A DNA stretch of 64,000 nucleotides from Tridacna crocea (Eukaryota > Mollusca > Bivalvia > Cardiida > Cardiidae). Below the pieces are notes generated by a model. The model saw nothing but the letters and a program-made list of their open reading frames with translations, was not told the origin of the DNA and searched no databases. Below are positions 43,078 to 54,369 of the stretch, piece by piece (positions within the stretch are counted from its first letter, which is position 1; every line of letters starts with the position of its first letter). The stretch is taken from the NCBI GenBank assembly GCA_943736015.1, contig OX031061.1:55372192-55436191 (forward strand), given 5' to 3'. The translations under genes and the position numbers were made by a program.

Positions 43078-43149
43078 ATTTTGTTTTACGTTCCTTGGGT
43101 GGTCTCTTAAAGCGGGTCAGACTGTATATATGTATATTGCATTTAAATG

Positions 43150-43330
43150 TCCACAGGAAAAGTCTATAGAAAACATTGTTGTAAAAGGAGATAATGCTGG
43201 TAACCATTTTCTTACTCTCCCACAGTGTTTTCTATTATTCTAAAATCAAATTTCAATTTTAGAGTGACATTTATTTTGTCGTGTGCAAATGCTCTCCGTT
43301 TGATAAGTCTAAAATTTATTTTAGGTAACA
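43150..43330 (+). mobile_element. Family A TTAA-MITE, decayed
   Basis: GAAAACATTGTTGTAAAAGG and GCTGGTAACCATT; the second arm is shortened. Confidence 0.6.
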
Positions 43331-43369
43331 CCTGAACGGAACCTCCTTAACGATAAGTGATCCGTCACG

Positions 43370-43830
43370 CTAAAAGGGACTATCCGGGAATTCCGTATAT
43401 CAATTGGATGGAAACAGATCAAAGATAGTGCAGGTCAACTTCAGTTGATAGTTCAAAAATGATTGTATAGTAAGGTAGAATGACATCTTTTCATACAAAA
43501 TACATGGGCGGTAACACGCAAAAAGGGACATTTGGATGTTTGGGTAAAGTGTCGTCTTGGATCAGCCTGCGCAGTCCGCGCAGGCTAATCCGAGACGGCA
43601 CTTTCCGTTTTAAATGTAATTTTCTGTTTAGCGCAAGTCTACTGTAGCACAAAATTAAAAGTAGTCGTAAAGTGCCGTCTCGGATTAGCCTGCGCGGACT
43701 GCGCAGGCTGATCCGAGACGACACTTTACGCAAATGTCCGAATGTCCCTTTTCGCGTGTTGCAAGCCAGATCATAAAAGCGAAAAGTGTCGACCCTGTGC
43801 GGATTTCCTGGTCGCAGTTTCCAGATGGTC
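43370..43830 (+). mobile_element. Family J MITE, split by family F
   Basis: AAAGGGACTATCCGGGAATTC...GTAGAATGACATCTTTTC then, after the insertion, ATCATAAAAGCGAAAAGTG continues the order seen at 22242 and 60218. Confidence 0.65.
43510..43770. mobile_element. Family F MITE inside family J
   Basis: AACACGCAAAAAGGGACATT...TGTCCCTTTTCGCGTGTT ends, two palindromic GCCTGCGCGGACTGCGCAGGC-type blocks. Confidence 0.75.
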
Positions 43831-44101
43831 TCTTTTTTGTGAGGAATTACAGAATAATATCCAGGTTGTCATCATATAGATATCTTCCCTTTGTTCAAAA
43901 GTGTTTGCCCTTTTTTTGTGATGTATAACAATTTCTGGGGGCCAGGAAGATCATACCTTGATGAATTAACCAATACATTTAAAGTTATTGCGTGTTTGAA
44001 TAAATGAGATTTTACCTTAATAACTCCATTGCCCCGGAGACTTAGATATGACAGTCGATAAGACGTTGGTCATAATGATTTCCACCGAGCCTCGCCGATT
44101 G

Positions 44102-44329
44102 CATCTTCGCGAGCCAAGGTTACGATCACTACGTGGATCTTACCTTGGCGGATCGAGGCCGATTTTGAGATTTCCTGCGATGCGCCCTCTATTGGATGCT
44201 AGTTATTATCCCTCTTTACGTCATATTTCTGATAGTCAATGAAATATTGCTTTACAAATCGCTTACGAATACAATAACATGAAGCAATAACAACAAACTT
44301 TGTGATCGTAACCTTGGCTCGCGAAGATG
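44102..44329 (-). mobile_element. Family C hAT-like MITE, short copy (228 bp)
   Basis: Perfect ~28-bp terminal inverted repeats beginning CATCTTCGCGAGCCAAGG. Internally deleted relative to the 546-bp copy. Confidence 0.8.
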
Positions 44330-44414
44330 TTAAAAGTCGGGATTGTATGGTAATGAGTTATAAAAGTTTTGTGTGTAAATCTGAGTAAGAAAGTTTTAGG
44401 GACGAATGGATATA

Positions 44415-44465
44415 GGCGCATCGGCGGCTGTGATATGACTGAAATACTGTTGAAAACAGCATGAA
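44415..44465 (+). repeat. SINE 3'-end fragment
   Basis: GGCGGCTGTGATATGACTG and AAATACTGTTGAAAACAGC match the 1120 SINE end. Confidence 0.5.
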
Positions 44466-44663
44466 CCTTCTACCAAACCATGCAGCATTTGGAACAAACC
44501 TGACTGAGCAAGGAATCTCAGAAAAAACGTCGTAGGAAAAAAAGAAAAGGCTGGCAGTCAGTTTTATTTCCTTCTCCTACAATATATCATGTTATACATT
44601 TGAAACTAATACCAATCAGTCGATTAAATTATTGTCTATACATGCTGTCAACACAGAACAGTC

Positions 44664-44892
44664 TTAACCCTTTACCACACAATCCCGACTTTTAACATCC
44701 CTGTTAAGGAAGCCTTTAGAAAACATTGTGGGTAAAGGAGAAAATGCTGGTAACCAGCATTTTCTCCTTTTTCCACAATGTTTTCTTCCCTACCTAAAAC
44801 AAGTTTCCATTCTTTAGTTACATTTATTTTGTCGTCTGCAAATGCTTTTAATTTGGACTAGTCTAAAATTTTATTGTTTGGTAAAGGGTTAA
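44664..44892 (+). mobile_element. Family A TTAA-MITE
   Basis: TTAA at both ends, CCCTTTACCACACAATCCC start, GCTGGTAACCAGC core. Confidence 0.85.
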
Positions 44893-44904
44893 GTGTTGCC
44901 CTGT

Positions 44905-45040
44905 ACTAACCTTTTTATACACACAATCCCCAGCTTTTATAATTTCAAGAAAGGGGGCTTTTAAAAACATTGTGAGAACAGGAGAAAATGACGGTAATCA
45001 GCATTGTCTTCTTCTTTTCCAACAATATTTCTGTTTCTTT
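44905..45040 (+). mobile_element. Family A TTAA-MITE fragment
   Basis: ACACAATCCCCAGCTTTTAT, AACATTGTGAGAACAGG; right half lost. Confidence 0.6.
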
Positions 45041-45288
45041 TAATACAAACGGAATTCCGTCATTTTAGCCACCGCTGTATTCTGCAATGGGTCTAGTTGT
45101 TTTTGTGCTGTAAAGAAGAGAGGAGTATAAAATATAGACAAAGTTTGATATATTTCTGGACGAAGCGGTGTGAGAGCTGTCGTTGTTACTTAAGTAGAAA
45201 TAGTTTATACGGCTTGAAACAGTAAATTAACACAGACATGGACCTTCAAATTTCGTTTTACAGCCGCCAAATTTCCAAATATGGAACT

Positions 45289-45516
45289 TTAACTCTGTAC
45301 CACACGACAACATTAAACTGGTTCAAATTGAAAGCACTTCTAGACGACAAAATAAACCTAACTCAACTATTGAAAATTGTTTCCAGCAGGGTAGAAAATA
45401 TTGTGGGAAAAGGAGAAAATGCTGGTCACCTGCATTTTCTCCTTTTCCCACAATGTTTTCAAAAGGCTTCTATCTCTGTGAGGTAACAACCAGGGATTAT
45501 TTAGTAAATAGCTTAA
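45289..45516 (-). mobile_element. Family A TTAA-MITE, reverse
   Basis: TTAA at both ends, GCTGGTCACCTGC core. Confidence 0.8.
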
Positions 45517-45574
45517 CACATCTTATAGAATTAAGTAGTAAGTAAGTACAATTGAAAACAAACATTTACACTGT

Positions 45575-45743
45575 AAAACACAAACCCAAGTTTTAACGAT
45601 CATGAGGGGAGAGCTTTGTGAAAACATTGTGTGAAAAGGAGACAATGGTGGTAACCAACATGTTCTCCTTTTCCAACAGTATTTGTTTTTCATTATCAAA
45701 AACACATTCTATCATTTGGGCCAAATTCTGTCGTCTGCTTTAA
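45575..45743 (+). mobile_element. Family A TTAA-MITE, shortened, abutting
   Basis: GAAAACATTGTGTGAAAAGG, GGTGGTAACCAAC core; shares TTAA 45740-45743 with the next element. Confidence 0.65.
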
Positions 45744-45968
45744 CCCTTTACTCCATAGATACTCATTTCTACGCATTGCTTGTAGGAGCTTTTGGAAAAC
45801 ATTGGGGCAAAAGGTGAAATTGCTCGTCACGAGCAATTTCACCTTTTGCCAGAATGTTTTCTACACTCTCAAAAGGTGTCATATACACATAAGAAACGGC
45901 TTCATCCCTGCTCTTATTTATGGTCAATTAGAGATACCATAGAAATGCTTTATGGAGTAAAGGGTTAA
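45740..45968 (+). mobile_element. Family A2 TTAA-MITE
   Basis: TTAA at both ends, CCCTTTACTCCATAGATAC start, TGCTCGTCACGAGCA core, GGAGTAAAGGG end. Confidence 0.85.
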
Positions 45969-46444
45969 GTTTTGAGATGTAAGATTTTTTTTTCTCGAGT
46001 GGTGAAGAATTTTATTTTTTCAAGTTTTAATAATTTACGAGTAAGTATGTATTTCTTTTGCAACAATCTTTCCTAAAAACTCATATCTTGCAAGGCGCAA
46101 TAGATATCATTTACGAGACCGGAAATAATGAGTTGGGGGATTGTGGGAAACAATCCACAGGGAAGTAATTGCAGTCAGTATAGTGATATCGATACGATCA
46201 TAATTCAAGCAACAGTCGACAACCTATGATATACACAATTGAAATATGAATAGATTACCATGAACTTATGTTTTAATGCACAAATTTCATTTACCATGTT
46301 GAGAGAACATTGCGTCAAAAGCGTAATTTATCCATCGTGATCAACGGCAGTGGCCAGTGTACTTAAACATGCTTTCATGAAGTTTCTTTTACTGTTACTT
46401 CGCGCAATATTTTTTTTCCCAAACTACTGGCTACTTTCCAGTCA

Positions 46445-46585
46445 ATCGTTAAACCTAGATATTGCGATTTCAAAATTTCTTTCGTCTAAAATGAATAAAC
46501 GTCTTCGTATCGGACAGTGTAGGTCAAGATCAGACTGGAAGTTATGTGCATTCTGTTCTTTATCTACACAGTGCGAGGAAGTGCA
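46445..46585 (+). mobile_element. Family B TTAA-MITE, truncated
   Basis: CGTTAAACCTAGATATTGCG and ATCGGACAGTGTAGGTC; abuts the next family A copy. Confidence 0.6.
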
Positions 46586-46814
46586 TTCACTCATTACTAA
46601 ACGATAATATTTTAGGCTTGTCCAAATCGAAAGGATTTGCAGACGACAAAATAAAATTGACCGAAAATTTGAAATATGTTTTGGGAAGGGCAGAAAACAT
46701 TGTGGGAAAAGGAGAAAATGCTGGTTACCAGCATTTTCTCCTTTTCTCACAATGATTTCTAAAGGCTTCTTTCTCAGGATCGTCAAAAGTAGGGACTTTG
46801 TGGAAAGGGGTTAA
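46585..46814 (-). mobile_element. Family A TTAA-MITE, reverse
   Basis: CACTCATTACTAAACGATAA start, GCTGGTTACCAGC core, right TTAA at 46811. Confidence 0.75.
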
Positions 46815-47400
46815 ACAGGCTAAGGATTATGGGAAATTATGCCATAATGATTGATTAGAGACACGAAAATTGTGTTTTCGACGTAATCATTATTTATTAT
46901 ATTGTCGTGAATATCCAAAACATCCGAAATAAATTTAGACATAATCAAATCGGGTTTAAGTTTAATACATGTATGAGCATATTTGAAAAAAAATCGTGAA
47001 ATAATGGAAAAATTGCTATTAAAGAGCTTTTTCTCTAGTGTCATTTTTCCCTCCAAAAAACTCGTTTGTTGCATGACGGAGGAAGTTGTCTGCCGGAAGC
47101 GATTTGCAAAAAGGATTCTGGGAATATTTTCATGAGAAGTAATTATATTCGGATAGGCCTATTTTTTCATAATCGTTTTTTATTGAAACGTCGAAAACTG
47201 CAAAACAGTAAAGCCTGAGAAAGACAGAACCCACACAGCATGAATGTGTCTTTTTGACAGTTATAGATCAAAATCAAACAACACAGAAATCTGATGCACA
47301 CTGCACGGTACTTTGAGATGCTTGTTTTCAGTTATGTGACCTCTACTAGAGCGGACGTTATTCGCGTAATAATCTTTAGGTGCCATATTATTACTGACAA
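46815..47400. other. No gene seen
   Basis: Unrecognised AT-rich sequence; a weak family B core remnant near 47255. Confidence 0.35.
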
Positions 47401-47404
47401 TGTA

Positions 47405-47590
47405 GATTATTCTTGGGAACGTTCTTAGTATTATTCTCCAAGATTTTCTGAATTTAAAAGTAACATAACTCTTGATTGGCCAAACCAAATGCTTTAGCCA
47501 ATCAGGAGTTGCGTTATTTTAAAATTCTGAAATTTCTGGAGAACAAGACTGAGAACGTTCATAAGAATGATTGGTAAATTAAGGCCTTGG
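47405..47590. mobile_element. Family H MITE
   Basis: Arms around TTGATTGGCC / TAGCCAATCAGG; the ends are less well kept than at 32879. Confidence 0.65.
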
Positions 47591-47631
47591 ACTCGGTATT
47601 CGTTTGGACTGATCCAAAGTTTTGTCGTGTG

Positions 47632-47864
47632 TTAACCCATTACCACACAATCCCTACTTTTGACGCCCCTGAGAAAGAAGCCTTTAGAAAACATTGTGGG
47701 AAAAGGAGAAAATGCTGGTAACCAGCATTTTCTCCTTTTCCCACAATGTTTACTAACCTTCACAAGACAAATTTCAAATTAATTTTCAGTCACTTTTATT
47801 TTGTTGTCTGCAAATACTTTCAATTTGGACAAGTCTAAAATTTTATCGTCTGGTAATGAGTTAA
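47632..47864 (+). mobile_element. Family A TTAA-MITE (CCCATTACC subtype)
   Basis: TTAA at both ends; near-identical to 32320-32548. Confidence 0.85.
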
Positions 47865-47925
47865 AGATTTTTACGGAAATGTTTCAGACATACATTTATT
47901 ATAAATTAGATTTGGTTGCTTGTAT

Positions 47926-48162
47926 TGGGGTTTAACGCCACTTTAACAGCTAAGGTCATATGCCGGTCGGTGACGCACATGTGTTTGCTGGCTTTCTCAC
48001 ACCAGCACTAACACAACTTTCTTTCCAAAGCCACCGACTACTTTCTCACATGTTTCAGCAGAGGTGAGAGGCGAAAATTCGCCGGGAAGCAACTTTGCCT
48101 CAATCGGATATCGATCTCACAACCACAAGGTCATGAGTCCAACACACTCACCACTGAGCCAC
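47926..48162 (-). mobile_element. tRNA-derived SINE, interrupted at its 5' end
   Basis: Minus-strand A-box-like GTGGCTCAGTGGTGAGTG and B-box-like GTGAGATCGATATCC; 3' end TGGCGTTAAACCCCAATAC. Its head continues at 52230 after the insertion. Confidence 0.7.
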
Positions 48163-49934
48163 CATCTTCGCAAGCCAAGGCTGACGATTCACTACGCTAC
48201 TCTACCCTTGGCGGATCGAGCTTGAATTTTACGTTCACCCGATATGCTTTTTCATTGGATGCAGCCAGCTCTAGCTGCAACGAATGAAATCGCTCGTAGC
48301 ATTTCATCTTCGATAAAAATAGAAAAAGGTCTCTACCTTTCGAATAGAAGGTAAAACATGGAAACCCACGTGGACGTCTGCTTATCGCTTCATGTGTATT
48401 CATAAGCGGTTTGTAAAACGATATTTCATTTTAGTCCGGTCTGTTAGCTCAAAAATGTTTACCAGCCGGACGAAAGTGTGAAAATTTTATATGATGTAAA
48501 CAATACGTTTCTAAAACGAAAAAAAGGGGTGTGCCCGATTTTAAGGCCCTAGATCAATTTTTATTGCGATTTGAAATTCGGATAACTGTACTGTCCGAAT
48601 ACTCTTCCTTTGTAGAACAGTAATTTGGTTGTGTCCTGTTTAATCACAATGTATGGTCGACAAAAAGTAGTGTTTCAGAAATATTTTGCCATTTTAAAGG
48701 CACAGCTGGATTTAGGGATTGATTTTATAAATATTCTATATGTCTTTCGTATCTGTGTGTTTATCTGTCCATCTATTTGCCTGTCATTTGCTTGCACTTT
48801 ACATTCTTAAAAAGAACTGACTTTGAATTTCGCGTATAGGATTCCTTCGAATTTGGTCGATCGGCAGGACAAATCAAATTGCCTTCAGATTTCCGCATAC
48901 AATGCAATAGACGATTTGCCCATTACATTTGATATAACGGATATTTTCTTTTTATCCAAAGCATTTTTTTTTCAAGGACAAATGCTGTATGTCCCGTTCG
49001 CAAACCCTTTAAATTTGGACAAATTCACAACTGAAAAGAAAATGACATAGCAAAAAATCTAGAGGAAATCAATTCTAACACAATTTAGTAATATTTCGTG
49101 ACATCGCTTTTGAAAAAAATAATCATGAACAGACAAAATATGCATTTTATGAGATCGTATTGAAATAAAGAGCATATAGAGACTAAGAATGAACCCTCTG
49201 TAACCTGTGTATAATTCAAAATCCCGTCCATTAATGATCGCCACACGGGTAAATTAATATGAAACAAAAGATACAAAGAGTCAGTTTAACGTGACACGTG
49301 TTTGGTAAGAAGACAGTACATTACAACTCTTCTATAGGTCACCCACCCTGCAGTGCCATACCGAGATAAAAAGAACACCGAGTTAACCCTTTACCTATTT
49401 TTCACATCTTTAAATGCTTAAAATGAAGTTTGAATAAATATTTTGTGAAAACATTATGGAAGGTTTGAAATTTGATCTGAAGCCACGTTTCTTTTGTCTA
49501 TGATCTATAACATGAAGTTAGTCGTCAATAGGGACATGCCTGAAAACGCAACAAAGACGGTTTGATAATAGTGCTGTAATATCAGCTAATGGACTGTCCC
49601 TGTCTCTCTGAAGACACTGGGCCGCTATTTTACCTTTTACCAAAGTATTTCGTGTTTTGGCGACCCGGAAAAAAGAGGGCAGACGTGCTGATTTGTCCTA
49701 CTTTCTGTTTTTTGTCTCACATCCTCAACCTCAACACCGCCCCCACCCCCCGAAAAAGAAGTAAACAATATATAGTTCAAAAACATCTGTGAAAAATTAA
49801 TTTTCAAAGTGTGAGAGAAAATATTGGAAAAAAAAAGAATCTTTCTCCAGCACCTACAATATGTTTTACTTTTTCAAGGACAATTACAACCATTTGAACC
49901 ACCTTTATTCTATCGTCACCATTATGCTGGGTGT

Positions 49935-50362
49935 AGGACAAAAACCGAATGGGACAAAAGCCCTCTAGGACAAAAGCCCACTGGGACAATAGCCCAATAG
50001 AACTTTTAGTTCTAATCATGTATGGAGTTAATAAGTTTCGTATATATTATGTGACTTGTCTCTACAAAAAGTAGAAAACATTATGTGAAAAGCAGAAAAT
50101 GCCGAAAAGCAGCATTTTCTTCTTTCACATGGTTGTTACAAGAATGGGAAATGTTGCAGAGAATTAATCATTGAGAAGAAAGAAAAGCAATTTGAACATT
50201 CTGATCATTGAATCTCTTTGTTTTTTTTTTTCTACAAAAATGATTAAAAAAATATTTTTATACGCTTTTTTTTAATAAGCAGTGGGCATTTATCCTCCCT
50301 GTCAAAATTAGCAGTGAGCTTTTGCCCAGTGGACTTTTGTCCAGTGGACTTTTGTCCGTCCC
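49935..50362. repeat. Element with inverted GGACAAAAGCCC repeats at both ends
   Basis: Left: GGACAAAAGCCC-type units three or four times (49938-50000). Right: their inverse GGACTTTTGTCCAGTGGACT twice (50305-50360). Inside the long-TIR element. Confidence 0.65.
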
Positions 50363-50420
50363 TCATATGCTAAGTATATGGACGTCGTCGGGTGAAAACA
50401 TTCACCGTAGGCCTAACTAT

Positions 50421-50645
50421 TAAAAACCCTATCCCGCATAACACAAGCTTTTCACGGCCCTGAGAAATATAGTTTTCAAAAATGTTGTAGAAAAGTGATA
50501 AAGTTCTGGTAAACACCCTTTTTCTCCTTTTCCATTTGCTATGCTTCTTACAAACAATTTCATTTTTTCAAGTCACATTCAAATTTTTGTCTGCAAAGGC
50601 TTGAAATTTGGGCAAGTCTCAAATTTTCGTTTGGTAAAGAGTTAA
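50421..50645 (+). mobile_element. Family A TTAA-MITE, decayed
   Basis: ACACAAGCTTTTCACGGCCC, TTTTGTCTGCAAAGGC, and GGTAAAGAGTTAA at the right edge. Confidence 0.65.
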
Positions 50646-50649
50646 TGAA

Positions 50650-51350
50650 GATTCAGTATTGTAAGAAATTGGGGAAATGGGAGAAAAATAACATTAATAT
50701 AACTGCAATAGACCTTTCCTATTTTTATGTCTGATTGATCAACTAATGTTTGCCGAATTCCGTGGCTAAGTTTTTTAACGTACTGGCTCGAAATCAAGGA
50801 ATCGGTGGTTTGATTTATTTAAACTATTAAAGTAATAATTTTTGTTTTAAAAAAATAAGTTCCAGTATCTGCAAATAGACAGAGACAGTTTATTTACCAA
50901 AAACTGGGATATCGTACCATTTCAATTTACAGCGAAAATCCTGACTTTGAAATAATATTTAAAATCTCTATAGTTGCATTTTTGTCATGTTCTTGTTTGA
51001 ACTACTTTATAAATTAACCATCGTAATAACGAAATTCAATTCAAATCTCAAACCTCCCATTCCTTCTAGAAAAAACAGAAGCACCGACAAACATACACGT
51101 GTCATAATTAAGTGTTTATCCCGTTCAGCCTTACGATGATATCACTTGTAAAGGGTTGAAATGGTTAAAATCTGTTACACAGGATAAGTCTGTTCTAATT
51201 ACTGGCCCTAAAACATGCATTTTTCTGCCCGAACATTTTTTTTTGGTTTTCAAATGCATTATTATGTAACCTGATTTTACCGGTCCCAGTTTAACTATAT
51301 ATCTGCACTTATTTCTTTCGAAATGGGCTGGGGGGATTTGTTTTTCAAAT
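50650..51350. other. No gene seen inside the long-TIR element
   Basis: AT-rich, no motif or long ORF recognised. Confidence 0.4.
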
Positions 51351-51352
51351 TA

Positions 51353-51559
51353 TTAAACCTTATCCTACTAATTAAATGACACTTTAAAGCCGATCGTAAA
51401 ATCCCAAAGGTTATTTCAGAGGAATATCTCGAGGAAAAATATCTCCGTATCGGACAATGTAAATGATCTAGGATCAGACTGCACGTTCTTCGTAGTCTGA
51501 TCTTAGTCTATATTGTCTGCAAAAGATCATTGAGTCGTGCCTTGCAGCCTAAGGGTTAA
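51353..51559 (+). mobile_element. Family B TTAA-MITE
   Basis: TTAA at both ends, ACCTTATCCTAC start, AGACTGCACGTTCTTCGTAG core. Confidence 0.75.
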
Positions 51560-52469
51560 TGCATACAAAAAGTTCTATCAACACGCTCGACAGAAGATGG
51601 CGCTTATGGTACTGCTTTACTCTCTGAAGTCTATATACCGAAAGATTGATAAAACGACATTTCTTTTTTGTGTGTGTCTTCGAAAAAGATGTTTAATAAA
51701 ACTACCGGCACAGCCGTTTTAGGTTTTTTGGACCTTTCAAAAAATTCAGAACTTAATATAAAAGTGAAAAAAATTAATGAAAATGCCCATTCGATAAAAA
51801 AAATGAAATTCTCATAAATTTGAAAGCGTTTTGATCAACCCTCAGTGATCAAATCATAGTGAGATACAAATATATGTGTTCTGATAAAATGCAAAGGAAG
51901 AGTATTCGGACACTACATCTATCCGAATATATAATAGTCGATAATTAATGAACTAGGCCACTAAAATCAGGCACACCAGGTGCAAATGGCTCGGAATGAT
52001 GTCTATTAACTGTATGCAAAATTTGTTGCTTTCGTCCGGAGTGTAAACATTTTGCCAAAAAATCGAGTTAACAGACCGGACTATTTGCTTTTAGAAATAT
52101 GATGTAAAGGGGGGGGGGGGGGGTAATAACCAGCATCCAATAGAGGGCGCATCGCAGGAATCTCGAAATCGGGCTCAATTAGCCAAGGTAAGATCCACGT
52201 AGTGATCGTAAACTTGGCTCGCGAAGATGCTGAGCCACCCGAGCGGGGCTGTGTTGGACCAGTTTTCTCCTCACCCGTTGGGGAAAAGCGTCTATTTTAT
52301 TCATTGAGCAGCCGAAAGGATTAATTGACACCGCGAAATCTCGCTGTGAACGAGAGCTTAACTTGATTTTAGAACAAGATAGTTTTTGTTGATCATTAAA
52401 GTAATTGAATCAGACGACAATACACTGAACCTATTGATTGTCCACTCAGTGTGTGAGGCAGAGCTGTCT

Positions 52470-52650
52470 CTTTACCAGACGACAAGCTTATTAGACTGGC
52501 CCAAATTCAAAGCATTTCCAGACGACACATTAAATTCCGCTCAGTTGTTAAGAATTTGTGCTTGAAAGATTGGAAAACATTGTGGGCAAAGAAAAAATGT
52601 TAAGTATCAGTAATTTCTCCATTTTCTCTGACGTTTTTGGAAGTCTTTAC
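52470..52650 (-). mobile_element. Family A TTAA-MITE, decayed reverse
   Basis: TTTACCAGACGACAAGC, TTGGAAAACATTGTGGGC; the core palindrome is lost. Confidence 0.6.
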
Positions 52651-52689
52651 TCCAATTCGAGACAAAGCCTCGTGATCTTGTAAGAAAGG

Positions 52690-52890
52690 TTTAGTTCTTT
52701 TCCGGGGAATAGAAATTTAGTCTCTTCCAAAATGAAAGGATTTGCAGACGACAACTGATTCGCGGCTTAAAAAATAAACCTATGCTTGAAGGGATAAAAA
52801 ACACTGTGGATAAAGGAGAATTTGCTGTATAACTTTTTATCCTTACCCCCCCCCCCAAAAAAAAAAAAAAAAAAAAAATCAATTAAAAAC
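52690..52890 (-). mobile_element. Family A TTAA-MITE, decayed reverse, with C/A homopolymers
   Basis: AGGATTTGCAGACGACAAC and AACACTGTGGATAAAGG; the second arm is replaced by a C run and an A run at 52847-52880. Confidence 0.5.
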
Positions 52891-53077
52891 GTTTTCCATC
52901 ATGCTCGTAAAATTTATGGATAGTTTTAGTAAAAGGTCTTGAACAGAGACCACGAAATTTGGGGCCTTTTAGGACAATATAGTTCCATATAGTTTCAGAA
53001 TCAGACCGCTCAGGGCGAGCAGTGTGCTCTTGTAGAGCTCTATACCGTTACATATTCAATGTGATATCAATGAGCCA

Positions 53078-53319
53078 TGCTCTGTGAAAAGGGGGCTTCA
53101 TGCATCTGCGAAAAGTATCGACCCAGGTCAGCCTGCGCGGACTGCGCAGGCTGACCTTGGCCGAAACTTTTCGCAATTGGTCAATTTTCTGCTTGTCAAA
53201 GGACCAGTCTACCTCATGATTCAGTCAATTATTTATAAAAGTGATAATTATGTGATGACTTGGGCCGGTAATATTTTATCATGGACACGCACTAAGCCCC
53301 CTTTTGACAGAGCGTGGTT
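53078..53319. mobile_element. Family G MITE, complete
   Basis: CATGCTCTGTGAAAAGGGGG...CCCCCTTTTGACAGAGCGTG ends; internal palindrome GCCTGCGCGGACTGCGCAGGC flanked by GAAAAGTATCGACC / GGCCGAAACTTTTCG. Confidence 0.75.
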
Positions 53320-53369
53320 CTAACTTATTTTTTTTTTTAATGAATGAGACATCCTTTTGCATAGGGTGT

Positions 53370-53597
53370 TTAACCCTTTCCCAAACGACAAATTTTCGAC
53401 TCTTCCAAACTGAAAGAGTTTGCAGACGACAATTATAGATTTTGAGAAAATGGCAGAAAGTTCTCAAAAAGGGTAGAAAACACTGTGGGAAAAGGAGAAA
53501 TTGCTCGTTACGAGCAATTTCTCCTTTTCCCACAGTGTTTTCAAAATACTTTTACTTTAGACACGTAATAACCAGGGCTTGTTTGGGAAAGAGTTAA
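53370..53597 (-). mobile_element. Family A TTAA-MITE with an A2-type core
   Basis: Outer parts are family A (CGACAAATTTTCGACTC, GTTTGGGAAAG) but the core is TTGCTCGTTACGAGCAA, as in A2. Shares TTAA 53594-53597 with the next element. Confidence 0.8.
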
Positions 53598-53822
53598 CCC
53601 TTTACACCATAGATACTCATTTCTCCACATTGCTTGTAGGAGCCTTTGGAAAACATTGTGGCAAAAGGTGAAATTGCTCGTAACGAGCAATTTCACCCTT
53701 TGTCACAATGTTTTCTATGCTATCAAAAGGTGTCATTTACACATAAGAAACAGCTTCATCCTTGCTGTTTTTTAGGGTCAATTAGACATACCATAGAAAT
53801 GCCTTATGGGGTGAAGGGCTAA
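53594..53822 (+). mobile_element. Family A2 TTAA-MITE, abutting
   Basis: CCCTTTACACCATAGATAC start, TGCTCGTAACGAGCA core; right TTAA mutated to CTAA. Confidence 0.8.
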
Positions 53823-54140
53823 TATATCTTTGTGCTATATAGTGATTATAGCAACTTACCGCCATAAATATGGACCCATAACACTGACGAGGTTGAACTA
53901 TTGACCAAAATCTGGTGGTAGAACGGTCCCTGGGCATGACGAAAATTTACCAATAGAAGGGAGATCAAGCCTCGTGTCAGCCTGGGCGATCCAAGCCAGC
54001 TGACATAGCCACATACTTTTTTTTTTCTTTAGGTTCACTAAATCCCTTTTTCACAGAGAATCGGTCAAATTTATATTGACCACAACAAAACAGGAAACTA
54101 CAATGATTGGCTTCTTCGGACTGTATGAAATCTAATATTA

Positions 54141-54369
54141 TTAACCCTTTACCAAACAATCCCTGGTTTTTACGGCCCTGAGAGAGAAGCCTTTTGAAAA
54201 CAATGTGGAATAAGGAGAAAATGCTGGTGACCAGCATTTTCTCCTTTTCCCACAATGTTTTCTTTTATGCTGGAAACAGATTTTGCTTTTTGAGTTACAT
54301 TAATTTTGTAGTCTGCAAGTGCTTGCAATTTGGACCAGTCTAAAATTTTGTCGTTTGGGGAAGGGTTAA
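54141..54369 (+). mobile_element. Family A TTAA-MITE
   Basis: TTAA at both ends, CCCTTTACCAAACAATCCC start, GCTGGTGACCAGC core. Confidence 0.85.

Larger units (their letters stand above)
48432..52083. mobile_element. 3.65-kb long-TIR DNA element without visible transposase
   Basis: TAGTCCGGTCTGTTAGCTC at 48432 is inverted as GAGTTAACAGACCGGACTA ending at 52083, then AAATGTTTAC...CCGGACGAAAG on both sides; similarity continues to GTATTCGGACA / TGTCCGAATAC (~48590 and ~51905), so the TIR is about 185 bp. TTT is duplicated at 48429-48431 and 52084-52086. The interior has only short ORFs plus later TTAA MITEs. Superfamily not determined. Confidence 0.8.
48163..52229 (-). mobile_element. Family C hAT-like MITE, split by a larger element
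   Basis: CATCTTCG at 48163 and CGAAGATG ending at 52229, with target duplication CTGAGCCAC at 48154-48162 and 52230-52238. Its two parts (48163-48431 and 52084-52229) join in the order of 29048-29448. Confidence 0.85.
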
